This document shows, piece after piece, positions 41,706-53,177 of a stretch of 64,000 bases of DNA. The DNA is from Brevundimonas aurantiaca. GTDB taxonomy: Bacteria; Pseudomonadota; Alphaproteobacteria; Caulobacterales; Caulobacteraceae. The number at the start of each line of letters is the position of its first letter. The first letter of the stretch is position 1. The DNA lies in the NCBI RefSeq assembly GCF_014199955.1, contig NZ_JACHOQ010000002.1, positions 372,001-436,000 of the forward strand, in the 5' to 3' direction. A program made the position numbers and the translations under genes. The notes below the pieces were generated by a model that did not search any database, was not told the origin of the DNA, and was given only the letters and a program-made list of their open reading frames with translations.

Positions 41706-42785
41706 CTAGGCCCCCACCGCGAAGACGCGCCAGGCGGCAGTGACCACCACGGCGACCAGAGAGGCGGGCAGGAAGATCTTCCAGCCCAGCCGCATCAGCT
41801 GATCATAGCGGAAGCGAGGCACGAAGGCCTTCACCAGGGCGATGGCCAGGAACCAGAAGACCGTCTTGGTGACGAAGGTCAGCAGATAGATCGTATAGGC
41901 GATCCAGGCCGGCAGGTCGTCCAGCGTCTCCTGCGACAGGAAGCCGGGGTTCCAGCCGCCGAAGAAGAGGATGGTCATCATCGCCGACATGAAGACGATG
42001 TTGACGTACTCGCCCATCATGAAGAGCAGATAGGTGGTCGAGCTGTATTCGACCTGATAGCCGGCCACCAGTTCCGACTCCGCTTCGGGCAGGTCAAACG
42101 GCGGGCGGTTGGTTTCCGCCAGGGCCGAGACGAAGAAGACGATCGACATGGGGAACAGGATCACGATCAGGGGCCAGGTGCCCTGCCCGCCGCCGAAGGC
42201 GTACCAGTTCCAGAAATAGCCGCTCTGGCCTTCCACGATCTGCGACAGGTTCATGGTGCCGGCCAGCAGGATCACATTGATGATGATCAGGCCCAGCGAG
42301 ACCTCATAGGACACCATCTGGGCCGCCGAACGCAGCGATCCCAGGAACGGATACTTCGAGTTCGAAGCCCAGCCGCCCATGATGATGCCGTACACGCCCA
42401 GCGAGGACACGGCGAAGATATACAGGATGCCGACGTTCAGGTCCGACACCACCCAGCCCGGCGCGAAGGGGATCACCGCCCAAGCCATGAAGGCCAGGAC
42501 GACGGTGATGATCGGCGCCAGGATGAAGACCGCCTTGTCCGCGCCGGAGGGGATGACCACCTCCTTCAGCACGAATTTGATCATGTCCGCGAAGGACTGC
42601 AGCAGGCCGAAGGGGCCGACGACGTTCGGCCCTTTGCGCATCTGCACCGAGGCCCAGACCTTGCGGTCGGCCAGCAGCAGGAAGGCGACGGCGACCAGGA
42701 CGCCGACGGTGATCAGCAGGATCTGACCGAGGGTGATCAGCGTCCAGCCGCCGGGCGTGGCCCAAAAGGAGGTAGCAGCGTCCAT
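41706..42785 (-). CDS. nuoH: NADH-quinone oxidoreductase subunit H
   Basis: This membrane subunit forms the quinone-binding chamber at the junction of the two arms. The 359-residue product has about eight helices and the conserved [20 protein letters not shown], the E-rich loop [19 protein letters not shown] and FFGGW. It lies three bases downstream of nuoG. Confidence 0.97.
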   Translation of the reverse strand: MDAATSFWATPGGWTLITLGQILLITVGVLVAVAFLLLADRKVWASVQMRKGPNVVGPFGLLQSFADMIKFVLKEVVIPSGADKAVFILAPIITVVLAFMAWAVIPFAPGWVVSDLNVGILYIFAVSSLGVYGIIMGGWASNSKYPFLGSLRSAAQMVSYEVSLGLIIINVILLAGTMNLSQIVEGQSGYFWNWYAFGGGQGTWPLIVILFPMSIVFFVSALAETNRPPFDLPEAESELVAGYQVEYSSTTYLLFMMGEYVNIVFMSAMMTILFFGGWNPGFLSQETLDDLPAWIAYTIYLLTFVTKTVFWFLAIALVKAFVPRFRYDQLMRLGWKIFLPASLVAVVVTAAWRVFAVGA

Positions 42786-42788
42786 GAC

Positions 42789-44834
42789 TTACTCCGCCGC
42801 CATCGCGACCGGGGCGATCCGCAGGGCGGACAGTTCGGCCATGGTCGCACTGGCGCGCGCGATCGGGTTGGAAAGATAGGGATCGGCGACGATCGAGGTG
42901 AAGGCCCGGTCACCCAGGTCGCCCTTGACGCCCAGTTTCGACGGGTCAAAGGCGGCCGGCGTCGGCAGATAGTCGATCCGGCCGAAGGTCGGATGATCGG
43001 CCATCAGCTTGGCGCGCAGCTGGTCCAGGGTGTCGTACGGCAGGGTCTGGTCGACGCGGGCGGACAGGGCGCGGATGATCGCCCAGTCTTCCTTGGCCTC
43101 GCCCTTGGGGAAGACGACGCGTTCGGCCATCTGCACCCGGCCCTCGGTGTTCACATACAGGCCCGACTTCTCGGTATAGGCCGCGCCCGGCAGGATGACG
43201 TCGGCGCCGTGCGCGCCGCGGTCGCCGTGGCTGCCCAGATAGACGCGGAAGGCGTTCGAACCGGTCGGATCGACCTCGTCGGCGCCCAGCAGGAACAGCA
43301 CGTCCAGCGCGCCCGGCTTCAGCATCTCCGCTGCCGTCAAGCCGCCCTCGGCCGGCACGAAGCCCATGTCCAGGCCGGCCACGCGCGCTGCGGCGTGGTG
43401 CAGGACGTTGAAGCCGTTCCAGCTGTCGGTCACGACCCCGACCTTCTTGGCCAGGGCGCCCAGGGCGTTAAGGACGGCGGCGCCGCCCTCCCCGTTCAGC
43501 GCGCCGGAGCCGACGATGATCGCCGGCCGCTCGGCCTTGGCCAGGAAGTCCATCGCCGACTTGGGCAGCTTGGCCAGGGTCTTCGACCCGGCGCCCAGAT
43601 AGGCGTAGTCGAAGGTCAGATCGGCCTGTTCGCCGATGACGCCGATCTCGACCCCGCCCTTGATCCAGCTCTTGCGCAGACGGGCGTTCAGCAGGGGCGC
43701 CTCGACGCGCGGGTTGGCGCCCACGATCAGGATGGCGTCCGCCTTTTCAATGCCTTCCAGGCCGGAGTTGAACAGCCAGCCCTCGCGCGGGCCATAGCCC
43801 AGGGCGGTGCCGTCCTGGCGGCAGTCGGTGTTCTTGGAGCCCAGGGCGCGGAACAGGTCCAGGGTCGCCTTCATCGACTCGGCGTCCTGAAGGTCGCCGG
43901 CGATGACGCCGATGCGGTCGGCCGAGGCGGCCTTCAGGTTGGCGGCGACGGCGTCCAGCGCCTCGTTCCAGGTGGCGGCGCGCAGCTTGCCGTTCTCGCG
44001 GATCCAGGGGCGGTCCAGGCGGCGCGCGGTCAGGCCATCGACGACATAGCGGCTCTTGTCCGACAGCCACTCCTCGTTGATCCCCTCGTTCACGCGCGGC
44101 AGGACCCGCATGACCTCGGAGCCGCGGTAATCGGCGCGAATGTTCGAGCCCAGGCCGTCCATGACGTCGATGGTCTCGGTCTTCTTCAGTTCCCACGGAC
44201 GATAGTGGTATTGCCAGGGCCGGTGGGTCAGGGCGCCGACCGGGCACAGGTCGTTGACATTGCCCGACAGCTCCGAGGCGACCGACTTCTCGAGATAGGT
44301 GGTGATCTCGGCGTCCTCGCCGCGCGAGATCATGCCGATGTCCGGCACGCCCGCGACCTCAGTGATGAAGCGAACGCAACGGGTGCACTGAATGCACCGC
44401 GTCATGAAGGTCTTGATCGTCGGCCCCATGTTCTTTTCTTCGACCGCGCGCTTGTTCTCGGCATAGCGAGAACCGTCGCGGCCATAGGCCATGGACTGGT
44501 CCTGCAGGTCGCACTCGCCGCCCTGGTCGCAGATCGGGCAGTCCAGCGGGTGGTTGATGAGCAGGAACTCCATCACGCCTTCGCGGGCCTTCTTCACCAT
44601 CGGGGTGTCGGTGAAGATCTCCTGGCCGTCGGCGGCCGGAAGCGCGCACGAAGCCTGGGGCTTGGGCGGTCCGGGCTTCACCTCGACCAGGCACATGCGG
44701 CAGTTGCCGGCGATGGACAGGCGTTCATGGTAGCAGAAGCGCGGGATTTCCTGCCCCGCGCGCTCGGCGACCTGGAGCACGGTCATGCCGGGCTCGAACT
44801 CAACTTCGACGCCGTTGACCTTGGCGACTGGCAT
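42789..44834 (-). CDS. nuoG: NADH-quinone oxidoreductase subunit G
   Basis: This is the large peripheral-arm iron-sulfur subunit. The 681-residue product has an N-terminal [2Fe-2S] domain (CYHERLSIAGNCRMCLVEV), a His/Cys-ligated cluster region (HPLDCPICDQGGECDLQD), the 4Fe ferredoxin motif RCIQCTRCVRF, and a molybdopterin-oxidoreductase-like C-terminal domain without cofactor. The shorter length is typical of alphaproteobacteria and mitochondria. Its start overlaps the stop of a lipoprotein gene. Confidence 0.96.
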   Translation of the reverse strand: MPVAKVNGVEVEFEPGMTVLQVAERAGQEIPRFCYHERLSIAGNCRMCLVEVKPGPPKPQASCALPAADGQEIFTDTPMVKKAREGVMEFLLINHPLDCPICDQGGECDLQDQSMAYGRDGSRYAENKRAVEEKNMGPTIKTFMTRCIQCTRCVRFITEVAGVPDIGMISRGEDAEITTYLEKSVASELSGNVNDLCPVGALTHRPWQYHYRPWELKKTETIDVMDGLGSNIRADYRGSEVMRVLPRVNEGINEEWLSDKSRYVVDGLTARRLDRPWIRENGKLRAATWNEALDAVAANLKAASADRIGVIAGDLQDAESMKATLDLFRALGSKNTDCRQDGTALGYGPREGWLFNSGLEGIEKADAILIVGANPRVEAPLLNARLRKSWIKGGVEIGVIGEQADLTFDYAYLGAGSKTLAKLPKSAMDFLAKAERPAIIVGSGALNGEGGAAVLNALGALAKKVGVVTDSWNGFNVLHHAAARVAGLDMGFVPAEGGLTAAEMLKPGALDVLFLLGADEVDPTGSNAFRVYLGSHGDRGAHGADVILPGAAYTEKSGLYVNTEGRVQMAERVVFPKGEAKEDWAIIRALSARVDQTLPYDTLDQLRAKLMADHPTFGRIDYLPTPAAFDPSKLGVKGDLGDRAFTSIVADPYLSNPIARASATMAELSALRIAPVAMAAE

Positions 44835-45325
44835 CAGCGGGCCTCTTCTTCAGCAGGAACGGCCAATTCGGCCTGTTCCGTCGTCCCATCCGGGAGGGTC
44901 TGGGTGATGGTGATCGTCTCGCCGTCCATGACGTAGCGGACCACCGGATCGTCCGACTGGTTCATCCAGCGCACGAAGGTTGGATCGGGCAGATCGAGCG
45001 GTTTCCACACGATCAGGTCTTTCTCGACGCGGCAGTCAGCGCGCATCCGGCCGCCGTCGACCGGCGCGCGCCAAGAGGCGTGCACCACCTCGCCCTCCAC
45101 GCCGTCGATGGCGACGGCGCCGGGTTGCTGCCCGTGAATGGCGGCGAGGCCGGCGCGACAGACCCGGCGCAGATCGGCGGGCGTCAGGACCGCCGGCGCC
45201 GTCTTCACGGCGTCGGACGGCTTGGCCGCAGCCGCGACCTTTTCCGCAGGCGTGGGCGCAGCCTCGCGCTCGCCGCAAGCGGCGAGAGCCAAGGCTCCGA
45301 TCACGAGGGCGGACAAGCGGCGCAT
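44834..45325 (-). CDS. Putative lipoprotein between nuoF and nuoG
   Basis: This 163-residue predicted lipoprotein has signal ALVIGALALAAC with Cys17, an Ala/Pro/Lys linker to about residue 50, and a compact domain with paired Cys residues (RRVCRAGLAAIHGQ and RADCRVEKDLIVWKPL). It ends in an acidic tail. It starts two bases after the nuoF stop and overlaps nuoG as TGATG. I do not recognise the family. The two Cys residues could form a periplasmic disulfide. Confidence 0.75.
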   Translation of the reverse strand: MRRLSALVIGALALAACGEREAAPTPAEKVAAAAKPSDAVKTAPAVLTPADLRRVCRAGLAAIHGQQPGAVAIDGVEGEVVHASWRAPVDGGRMRADCRVEKDLIVWKPLDLPDPTFVRWMNQSDDPVVRYVMDGETITITQTLPDGTTEQAELAVPAEEEAR

Positions 45326-45327
45326 TC

Positions 45328-46640
<1,313 letters not shown>

Positions 46641-46641
<1 letters not shown>

Positions 46642-46769
46642 CAGGCTGCTCCTGCGTCTACGCCGACGGGGGGGACCGAGAGCGGACTGGCGTTCGAGGC
46701 CGAGATCGCGCTGGCCGGGCGGCGGCTGACGCGGTTCAGGGCTGGGTTTGTTACGCGGTTCGGAAGCAT
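46641..46769 (-). CDS. Hypothetical 42-residue ORF directly before nuoF
   Basis: The ORF begins [17 protein letters not shown] and ends VGVDAGAA. Its ATG overlaps the stop of the preceding ORF as TGATG, and its stop overlaps the nuoF start in the same way. Third codon positions are mostly G or C, as expected for a gene here. No family is recognised. It may serve chiefly as a coupling leader for nuoF. The coding status is inferred from the overlaps. Confidence 0.4.
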
Positions 46770-47038
46770 CAGCAGGACCGGGTGAAGGCGTAGAGGGAGC
46801 GGTCGCGGGGACGACCGAAGGGGATGTGGGCGGAGTTTGCGTCGATACGGACCCAGCGCTCAGCGACAGACTGGCCGCGCCGGCCAGGTTGACCAGCAAT
46901 CGACCTGTCCCGGCGGGGCTCCACCCGCCTCGGCCGCGCTTGGGCGCGCGGCGCCCTGCCCGCTTCTGATCCGTCGACATGGCGCCCCCCGGCACGCTGC
47001 ATCGAGTTCAGGAAACCACAGTAGATCGACGCACTCAT
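46769..47038 (-). CDS. Hypothetical 89-residue ORF between nuoE and nuoF
   Basis: The ORF starts [14 protein letters not shown], has a basic Arg/Gly/Pro-rich centre, and ends with the more protein-like [18 protein letters not shown]. Its ATG overlaps the stop of the upstream membrane-protein gene as ATGA. Codon use is biased to G/C at third positions in its last third, and the competing frame is weaker. I do not recognise it. It could be a degenerate remnant. Confidence 0.4.
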   Translation of the reverse strand: MSASIYCGFLNSMQRAGGRHVDGSEAGRAPRAQARPRRVEPRRDRSIAGQPGRRGQSVAERWVRIDANSAHIPFGRPRDRSLYAFTRSC

Positions 47039-47316
47039 GACGAAGCGCCTTCCAGCTCGCGCATACGGCGTCGGTGATGCCGGGTGCGGCTGTAGACGGC
47101 GCCGATGACGCAGGCCCAGCCCAGGCCCAGCATGACGTAGGAGGCCGTATAGGCCCAGTCGCCCAGGCCGGGCGTGCCCTGCCGGGTGAACAGGATCAGC
47201 ATGGCGGCGCCGACCACGAGCGCGAGTCCGCCCGCGCGCAGGGGGCGCGCGACCTGGCGCAGCTCCTTGCGGTATGCGGCGCGGCCTTCGTCGCTGTCGA
47301 GGTCAGGGGCAGGCAT
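47035..47316 (-). CDS. Small two-helix membrane protein between nuoE and nuoF
   Basis: This 93-residue protein has an acidic and basic N-terminal segment and two hydrophobic helices (GGLALVVGAAMLILF and ASYVMLGLGWACVIGAVYS). A strongly basic tail follows (TRHHRRRMRELEG). The ATG overlaps the nuoE stop (TGATG). The family is not recognised. Position within the operon suggests a complex I-associated or assembly role, which is inference. Confidence 0.75.
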   Translation of the reverse strand: MPAPDLDSDEGRAAYRKELRQVARPLRAGGLALVVGAAMLILFTRQGTPGLGDWAYTASYVMLGLGWACVIGAVYSRTRHHRRRMRELEGASS

Positions 47317-47993
47317 CAGGCCGGAGCCTTCTCGACCGGCGCGGGATCGCTGTTGGGCAGTTTCTTGATCGGCTTGGCGGCCGAGCCGTCATACAGCTTC
47401 GGGTCCAGCAGGGTCTTGGCCCCGCCGGCCGGCGCTGCATTGTGGCGACCGATGTAGGAGCCCGGCTTGGGCGCCTTGCCCGCCGCGAAATCGTCGATGA
47501 CCTGGGCCATGGTCTCGGGCGTCAGGTCTTCGTAATAGTAGTCGTTGATCTGTGCCATGGGCGCGTTGGAACAGGCGCCCAGGCATTCGACCTCCTGCCA
47601 GGTGAAGCGGCCGTCGGCGGACAGATGGTCCTTGGGACCGATCTTCTCCTTGCAGACCTTCATCAGCTCATTGGCGCCGCGCAGCATGCACGGTGTGGTG
47701 CCGCACACCTGGATCAGGGCGGTCTTGCCGACCGGCTCCAGCATGAACATGGTGTAGAAGGTCGCGACCTCCATCACCCGGATGAAGGGCATGCCCAGCA
47801 GTTCGCCGACCGCGCGAATGGCGGGTTCTGAGACCCAGCCTTCCTGCTTCTGCACCAGCCACAGGATCGGGATCACCGCCGACTGGCGACGGTTTTCCGG
47901 ATACTTCTTGATCCACCATTCGGCCTTGGCCTGGGTGTCCTTCGAAAAGGCGAACGAGGCCGGCTGTTCCTTGGCGAGACGACGAACGCTCAT
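47316..47993 (-). CDS. nuoE: NADH-quinone oxidoreductase subunit E
   Basis: This thioredoxin-fold subunit holds the [2Fe-2S] cluster N1a. The 225-residue product shows the first Cys pair in [14 protein letters not shown] and the second in [11 protein letters not shown], and [11 protein letters not shown] before them. A C-terminal extension of about 45 residues is Pro/Lys/Ala-rich, a common feature of alphaproteobacterial NuoE. It overlaps nuoD as ATGA. Confidence 0.96.
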   Translation of the reverse strand: MSVRRLAKEQPASFAFSKDTQAKAEWWIKKYPENRRQSAVIPILWLVQKQEGWVSEPAIRAVGELLGMPFIRVMEVATFYTMFMLEPVGKTALIQVCGTTPCMLRGANELMKVCKEKIGPKDHLSADGRFTWQEVECLGACSNAPMAQINDYYYEDLTPETMAQVIDDFAAGKAPKPGSYIGRHNAAPAGGAKTLLDPKLYDGSAAKPIKKLPNSDPAPVEKAPA

Positions 47994-49270
47994 CGGTCCA
48001 CTTCTCCGAAAACGATGTCGAGCGAGCCCAGGATGGCGGAGACGTCGGCCAGCTGGTGGCCGCGGTTCATCCAGTCCATCGCCTGCAGGTGACGGAAGCC
48101 CGGCGCCGAGATCTTGACGCGATAGGGTTTGTTGGTGCCGTCCGACACCAGATAGATGCCGAACTCGCCCTTGGGCGCCTCGACGGCCGCATAGACCTCG
48201 CCTTCCGGCGTCTTGAAGCCTTCGGTGTACAGCTTGAAGTGATGGATCAGGGATTCCATCGACCGCTTCATCTCGCCGCGACGCGGCGGAACGATCTTGT
48301 TGTCCTCGACCATCACCGGCTCGCCGGGGCAGTTGCGCAGCTTATGGATACACTGCTCCATGATGCGCACCGACTGCTTCATCTCCTCGATGCGGCAGAG
48401 GTAGCGGTCCCAGCAGTCGCCGTTCTTGCCGACCGGAATGTCGAACTCCATCTCGGCGTAGCACTCGTAGGGCTGCGACTTGCGTAGGTCCCAGGCGATG
48501 TCCGAGCCGCGCAGCATCACGCCCGAGAAGCCCCAGGCCAGGGCCTGTTCCTTGGACACCACGCCGATATCGACATTGCGCTGCTTGAAGATGCGGTTTT
48601 CGGTGACCAGGCTCTCGATGTCGGCCAGGGCCTTGGGGAACTCCAGGCACCAGCGACCGATGTCGTCGATCAGGTCCATCGGCAGGTCCTGATGGACGCC
48701 GCCGGGGCGGAAGTAGTTGGCGTGGAGACGCGCCCCGCTGGCGCGCTCGTAGAAGACCATCAGCTTCTCGCGCTCTTCGTGACCCCAGAGCGGGGGCGTC
48801 AGGGCGCCGACGTCCATGGCCTGCATGGTCGCGTTCAGCAGGTGGTTCCCGATCCGGCCGATCTCCGAATAGAGGACGCGGATCAGCTGAGCCCGGTACG
48901 GAACCTCGATGCCCAGCAGCTTCTCGATGGCCAGGCAGAAGGCGTGCTCCTGGTTCATCGGCGCCACATAGTCGAGCCGGTCCAGATAGGGCACGTTCTG
49001 CAGATAGGTGCGGGCCTCCATCAGCTTTTCGGTGCCGCGATGCAGCAGGCCGATATGCGGATCGACGCGCTCGACGATCTCGCCGTCCAGCTCCAGCACC
49101 AGACGCAGCACGCCGTGCGCGGCCGGGTGCTGCGGGCCGAAGTTGATGGTGAACTTGCGGTCGTCCATGTCGCGGGCATGGTCGGTCCGGTGATCCATCG
49201 GCATGTCTTCGAAGGGATCTCCGCCGCCGCCGCTGTTCGCGGACGCAGGGATACGGGCGCCGTCAGCCAT
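47990..49270 (-). CDS. nuoD: NADH-quinone oxidoreductase subunit D
   Basis: NuoD forms the quinone site with NuoB. The roughly 426-residue product begins with a Gly-rich, acidic leader of about 30 residues, then the conserved [32 protein letters not shown] with the quinone-site region follows, and [11 protein letters not shown] at the C-terminus. ATG 49270 was chosen because it overlaps the nuoC stop as TGATG. The nuoC and nuoD genes are separate, unlike the fused form in E. coli. Confidence 0.96.
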   Translation of the reverse strand: MADGARIPASANSGGGGDPFEDMPMDHRTDHARDMDDRKFTINFGPQHPAAHGVLRLVLELDGEIVERVDPHIGLLHRGTEKLMEARTYLQNVPYLDRLDYVAPMNQEHAFCLAIEKLLGIEVPYRAQLIRVLYSEIGRIGNHLLNATMQAMDVGALTPPLWGHEEREKLMVFYERASGARLHANYFRPGGVHQDLPMDLIDDIGRWCLEFPKALADIESLVTENRIFKQRNVDIGVVSKEQALAWGFSGVMLRGSDIAWDLRKSQPYECYAEMEFDIPVGKNGDCWDRYLCRIEEMKQSVRIMEQCIHKLRNCPGEPVMVEDNKIVPPRRGEMKRSMESLIHHFKLYTEGFKTPEGEVYAAVEAPKGEFGIYLVSDGTNKPYRVKISAPGFRHLQAMDWMNRGHQLADVSAILGSLDIVFGEVDR

Positions 49271-49914
49271 CAGCCCTTCACTCCAGCCTTTTCGTCGCCG
49301 GGCAGGACGGGCGCCGGATAGTCGGCGCCTTCCCATGGCGACAGGAAGTCGAACGTGCGGAATTCCTGCGTCAGCTTGACGGGTTCATAGACGACCCGCT
49401 TCTGCTCTTCGTCGTAACGGACCTCGACATAGCCCGTCATGGGGAAGTCCTTGCGCAGCGGATGCCCCTCGAACCCGTAGTCGGTCAGCAGGCGCCGCAT
49501 GTCGGGATGGCCTGCGAAGATCATCCCGTACATGTCGTAGGCTTCACGCTCGAACCAGCCGGCGGACGGATAGACGTGGCAGACGGTCGGGACCGGCTGG
49601 ACCTCGTCGGTGGCGACCTTGACCCGGATGCGGGCGTTCCGCGTCAGGGACAGCAGGTGATAGACCACCTCGAACCGCTCTTCGCGATCCGGATAGTCGG
49701 CGCCGCAGACGTCCAGCAGTTGCTGGAACCCGAACCGGTCGCGCAGGGCGGTCATCACCTCGACGATGTGTTCGCGCGGCGCGACCAGGGTCAGTTCGCC
49801 AAAGGCGACCTGGGCCTCGACGCCCCAGCCGTCGCCGGCGAGCGCCCCGACCAGCTCGGCGCCCATCGGCGTCAAGACGGCCTCGAACTGAGCTTGAACG
49901 GCCAGCGAGCTCAT
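49270..49914 (-). CDS. nuoC: NADH-quinone oxidoreductase subunit C
   Basis: This is the 30-kDa peripheral-arm subunit. The 214-residue product contains the signature [20 protein letters not shown] and, near residue 135, [20 protein letters not shown], followed by [13 protein letters not shown]. It is coupled to nuoB by an ATGA overlap and to nuoD by TGATG. Confidence 0.96.
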   Translation of the reverse strand: MSSLAVQAQFEAVLTPMGAELVGALAGDGWGVEAQVAFGELTLVAPREHIVEVMTALRDRFGFQQLLDVCGADYPDREERFEVVYHLLSLTRNARIRVKVATDEVQPVPTVCHVYPSAGWFEREAYDMYGMIFAGHPDMRRLLTDYGFEGHPLRKDFPMTGYVEVRYDEEQKRVVYEPVKLTQEFRTFDFLSPWEGADYPAPVLPGDEKAGVKG

Positions 49915-50501
49915 CGGTCGATGGTCCCCGTGCGGCGAATCTTCTTCTGCAGCTGCAGCAGGCCGTACAGCAGGGCCTCGGCCGTCGGCGGGCAGCCGGG
50001 CACATAGACGTCCACCGGCACCACGCGGTCGCAGCCGCGCACGACGCTGTAGCTGTAGTGATAATAGCCGCCGCCGTTGGCGCAGCTGCCCATCGACACG
50101 ACGTAGCGGGGATTGGGCATCTGGTCATAGACCTTGCGAATGGCCGGAGCCATCTTGTTGGTCAGGGTGCCGGCGACGATCATCAGGTCCGAATGGCGCG
50201 GACTGCCGCGCGGGGCCATGCCGAAGCGTTCCACGTCGAAGCGCGGCATCGACATCTGGATCATCTCGACGGCGCAGCAGGCCAGGCCGAAGGTCATCCA
50301 CATCAGCGAGCCGGTGCGGGCCCAGGTGATGACGTCGTCCAGCGAGGCGGTCAGGAAGCCGCGCTCGCCCAGTTCGGTGTTCACCGCCTCGAAGAACTTG
50401 TCATGGACCTTGGGGTCATAGCCCTCGACCGTCGACCGGGCGGCCGAGTTGGCGGGAACCATTGCGCCGGGAAGCGGCGACGAAGGCGCGATCACTCCCA
50501 T
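49911..50501 (-). CDS. nuoB: NADH-quinone oxidoreductase subunit B
   Basis: NuoB carries the terminal cluster N2. The roughly 196-residue product has the adjacent cysteines in [29 protein letters not shown] and [15 protein letters not shown]. Start is uncertain: ATG 50501 overlaps the last codons of nuoA, GTG 50495 overlaps its stop as GTGA, and ATG 50522 is further inside nuoA. Confidence 0.95.
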   Translation of the reverse strand: MGVIAPSSPLPGAMVPANSAARSTVEGYDPKVHDKFFEAVNTELGERGFLTASLDDVITWARTGSLMWMTFGLACCAVEMIQMSMPRFDVERFGMAPRGSPRHSDLMIVAGTLTNKMAPAIRKVYDQMPNPRYVVSMGSCANGGGYYHYSYSVVRGCDRVVPVDVYVPGCPPTAEALLYGLLQLQKKIRRTGTIDR

Positions 50502-50869
50502 TCCAGGGCTCCCTTCTTCCATTCATAGATGAAGCCGATGGTCAGGACGCCCAGGAAGACCATCATCGACCAGAAGGCGAAGATCATGCCCGCCTGCGAC
50601 AGGTCGAACATCGACACGGCCCAGGGGAAGAGGAAGGCCACTTCCAGGTCGAAGATGATGAACAGGATGGACACCAGATAGAAGCGGACGTCGAACTTCA
50701 TCCGCGCGTCGTCAAAGGCGTTGAACCCGCACTCATAGGCGGACAGCTTCTCGGCGTCCGGATTTTTCGGCGCCAGCAGCAGCGGCAGGGCGATGAAAAG
50801 CACGCCGATGAAGGCGGCCACGCCGGCGAAGATCAGCACCGGCAGATATTCGAGCAGAAATGCGTTCAT
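50492..50869 (-). CDS. nuoA: NADH-quinone oxidoreductase subunit A
   Basis: This 125-residue membrane subunit has three helices. It shows [19 protein letters not shown], the conserved loop [19 protein letters not shown] with its Cys, and [16 protein letters not shown]. It is the first gene of the operon, and a promoter lies 42-70 bases upstream. Confidence 0.96.
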   Translation of the reverse strand: MNAFLLEYLPVLIFAGVAAFIGVLFIALPLLLAPKNPDAEKLSAYECGFNAFDDARMKFDVRFYLVSILFIIFDLEVAFLFPWAVSMFDLSQAGMIFAFWSMMVFLGVLTIGFIYEWKKGALEWE

Positions 50870-50910
50870 TCAAAGAACCTCGGCCGCCGGGGAGAGGCGG
50901 GATTCGGGGC

Positions 50911-50939
50911 TTCTTAGACCCAACGTCGGCGCGGTTCAA
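50911..50939 (-). promoter_or_regulatory. Predicted nuo operon promoter (TTGAAC-N17-TAAGAA)
   Basis: On the minus strand TTGAAC (50934-50939) is followed after 17 bases by TAAGAA (50911-50916), 42 bases before the nuoA ATG. The 204-base spacer to the divergent transporter gene holds no other gene. Confidence 0.55.
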
Positions 50940-51073
50940 ACCCCTGTGACGACGGGTTTTTTGTTGCGAATCGGTCGCAGGTTTTCGGGCTATATGTCGC
51001 AGGTGGGGCGCTTGCCGTCTTCGGCGGCGCGCGGCCCTACTGACGGCCTGATTTCGCACCCGAAAGTCCAACG

Positions 51074-52705
51074 ATGAATCCAGCCGCGCGCCTTCTGAAC
51101 ACGGTCGAGAGGATCGGAAATCGTCTGCCCGATCCAGTCTTTCTCTTCCTCTGGCTGGTCGGCGGTCTGATTCTGCTCAGCATGATCGGCGCGGCCCTGG
51201 GCTGGTCGGCGGTGAATCCGGTGACGGGCGATCGGCTGGCGGCCCAGAGCCTGCTGTCGCCCGAAAACCTGGAGCGGCTGATCATAGGCATGCCGCGCAC
51301 CCTGGCGGACTTCCCGCCGTTGGGGATCGTCGTCACCATAATCTACGGGGCTTCGGTGGCGGAAAGGGCGGGCCTGTTCGCCACGGCGATTCGCGGCGCC
51401 CTGCTGAATGCGCCGCGGGCGATCCTGACCCCGATCGTGGTTGTGACGGGCATGGTCTCCCACCATGCGTCGGACGCCTCCTATGTCGTGGTCATCCCCC
51501 TGGCGGCGGTCATCTTCGCTGCGGCGGGTCGGCACCCCCTGGCGGGTCTGGCCGCCGGGTTTGCGGCCGTGTCGGGCGGCTATGCCGGAAATCTGTTTCC
51601 CGGCGCCAGCGACGCCTTGATCCTGGGGATCACTGAGCCGGCGGCCCACCTGATCGACCCCTCCTATTCGGTGAACATCGCCGGCAACTGGTTCTTCATC
51701 ATCGGGGTCGTCCTGGTCTTCACCCCCATCGTCTGGTTCCTGACGGACCGGGTGATCGAGCCGCGCCTGGGGCCGTGGGCGCCGTCGGCGGACGCCGCCG
51801 CTCCCGCCGCCTCCGAGAAACAGCCCCTGACCGCCGATGAGAAGCGCGGCCTGGCCTGGGCCGGACTGGCCCTGATGGGGATGATCGCCCTCTGGGCCCT
51901 GATCACCCTCCTGCCCGGCTCGCCCTTCGTCGATCCGGCGGCCGAGCCCGAACAGAGGTTCAATCCCCTGTACCGTTCGCTGGTGGCCTTCTTCGCCGTG
52001 ACCTTCTTCCTGACCGGCGCCGCCTATGGCGCCGGTTCGCGGTCAATCCAGTCGCATCGGGACCTGGTCCGCATGATGCGCGACGGCATCGCCCAGCTGG
52101 CGCCCTATATCGTGCTGGCCTTCTTCGCTGCCCATTTCGTAGCCATGTTCAACTGGTCGGGGCTGGGACCGATCCTGGCGGTCAACGCCGCCGCCGAACT
52201 GAAAAGCCTGGCCCTGCCCGCCCCCCTGCTGCTGATCTGCGTGGTCTTCGTCTCCTGCTTCTTCGACCTGTTCATCGGTTCGGCCTCGGCCAAATGGTCC
52301 GCCCTGGCTCCGATCGTGGTGCCGATGTTCATGCTGTTGGGGATTTCGCCCGAGATGACGACCGCCGCCTATCGGATGGGCGATTCGGTCACCAACATCG
52401 CCACGCCGCTGATGAGCTACTTCCCCCTGATCCTGACCTTCGCCCAGCGCTGGGATCCGCGCTTCGGCCTGGGGTCTCTGATGGCGACCATGCTGCCCTA
52501 TGCAGGGGCATTTCTGGTCGCCGGCCTGATCATGGTGGCGGCCTGGGTCACGCTGGACCTGCCGCTTGGGCCGGGCGTCGGCGTCTATTACGAACCGCCC
52601 GCCCCCGCCGTCGCCGCCCAGGAGCCTGCTGCAGGCGGTCTGGCGGGTCCGCACACCCCGCCCCAACCGGCGGCGGTCCCTTCGCCCACAGCCCCGTCGC
52701 GCTGA
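51074..52705 (+). CDS. AbgT family transporter (p-aminobenzoyl-glutamate transporter-like)
   Basis: This 543-residue inner-membrane protein has about 11-13 hydrophobic segments. AbgT-family features include NRLPDPVFLFLWLVGG at the N-terminus, MVSHHASDASYVVVIPLA, VSGGYAGNLFPGASDAL and SAKWSALAPIVVPMFMLLG. E. coli AbgT imports p-aminobenzoyl-glutamate, while other members export sulfonamides and act as antimetabolite efflux pumps; which applies here cannot be told. The last 40 residues are Pro/Ala-rich. It diverges from nuoA and is followed by tRNA-Asp. Confidence 0.88.
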   Translation: MNPAARLLNTVERIGNRLPDPVFLFLWLVGGLILLSMIGAALGWSAVNPVTGDRLAAQSLLSPENLERLIIGMPRTLADFPPLGIVVTIIYGASVAERAGLFATAIRGALLNAPRAILTPIVVVTGMVSHHASDASYVVVIPLAAVIFAAAGRHPLAGLAAGFAAVSGGYAGNLFPGASDALILGITEPAAHLIDPSYSVNIAGNWFFIIGVVLVFTPIVWFLTDRVIEPRLGPWAPSADAAAPAASEKQPLTADEKRGLAWAGLALMGMIALWALITLLPGSPFVDPAAEPEQRFNPLYRSLVAFFAVTFFLTGAAYGAGSRSIQSHRDLVRMMRDGIAQLAPYIVLAFFAAHFVAMFNWSGLGPILAVNAAAELKSLALPAPLLLICVVFVSCFFDLFIGSASAKWSALAPIVVPMFMLLGISPEMTTAAYRMGDSVTNIATPLMSYFPLILTFAQRWDPRFGLGSLMATMLPYAGAFLVAGLIMVAAWVTLDLPLGPGVGVYYEPPAPAVAAQEPAAGGLAGPHTPPQPAAVPSPTAPSR

Positions 52706-52730
52706 GGCCCGTCTTATCGAAAAAGGTCGC

Positions 52731-52759
52731 TTGACGCGCTGTGTAAGCCCGCCTAAACG
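52731..52759 (+). promoter_or_regulatory. tRNA-Asp promoter (TTGACG-N17-TAAACG)
   Basis: TTGACG at 52731-52736 and TAAACG at 52754-52759 are spaced by 17 bases, about 40 bases before the first tRNA-Asp. It probably drives both tRNA genes. Confidence 0.65.
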
Positions 52760-52800
52760 ACGCCCCTCGCCGGGGCGCACAGCCGCTTCGGTCGGGAAAC

Positions 52801-52877
52801 GCGGGTGTAGCTCAGTTGGTTAGAGTGCCGGCCTGTCACGCCGGAGGTCGCGGGTTCGAGCCCCGTCACTCGCGCCA
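52801..52877 (+). tRNA. tRNA-Asp (GTC), copy 1
   Basis: The 77-base gene folds into a full cloverleaf: acceptor GCGGGTG / CACTCGC, D-arm CTCAGTTGGTTAGAG, anticodon loop CTGTCAC with GTC at 52835-52837, T-arm GGGTTCGAGCCCC. CCA is encoded. Confidence 0.97.
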
Positions 52878-52959
52878 CTCTCTCTAGAAATAGATGGAGT
52901 GGCGCACACCGCCTTCCCACACAGTTTTCGAAACAACTCTAAAGTTTCGACCCAGGTAC

Positions 52960-53036
52960 GCGGGTGTAGCTCAGTTGGTTAGAGTGCCGGCCTGTCACGC
53001 CGGAGGTCGCGGGTTCGAGCCCCGTCACTCGCGCCA
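52960..53036 (+). tRNA. tRNA-Asp (GTC), copy 2
   Basis: It is identical over all 77 bases to copy 1, including encoded CCA, and is separated from it by 82 bases. Flanking sequences differ, so only the tRNA itself is conserved. Confidence 0.97.
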
Positions 53037-53177
53037 CTTCTTCTGTAACGAGGAAGCGGCGCGCCGCCCCGCAAGCGCGCAAATCCCCTATTTCTTGGAA
53101 AAACATCATCCCCTTCCGGGGTATGATCGGCGCTGACCGCAATACCGTCCCCGGAGACGGGCGGCGCCCGCTTCGGA

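Noticed and set aside
41148..44936. A 1262-residue plus-strand frame across nuoI-nuoG
   Set aside because: It is an antisense shadow of well-supported nuo genes.
52801..53036. Phage or island attachment site at the duplicated tRNA-Asp
   Set aside because: Both copies are complete tandem genes, no integrase is present and no partial tRNA copy was found.
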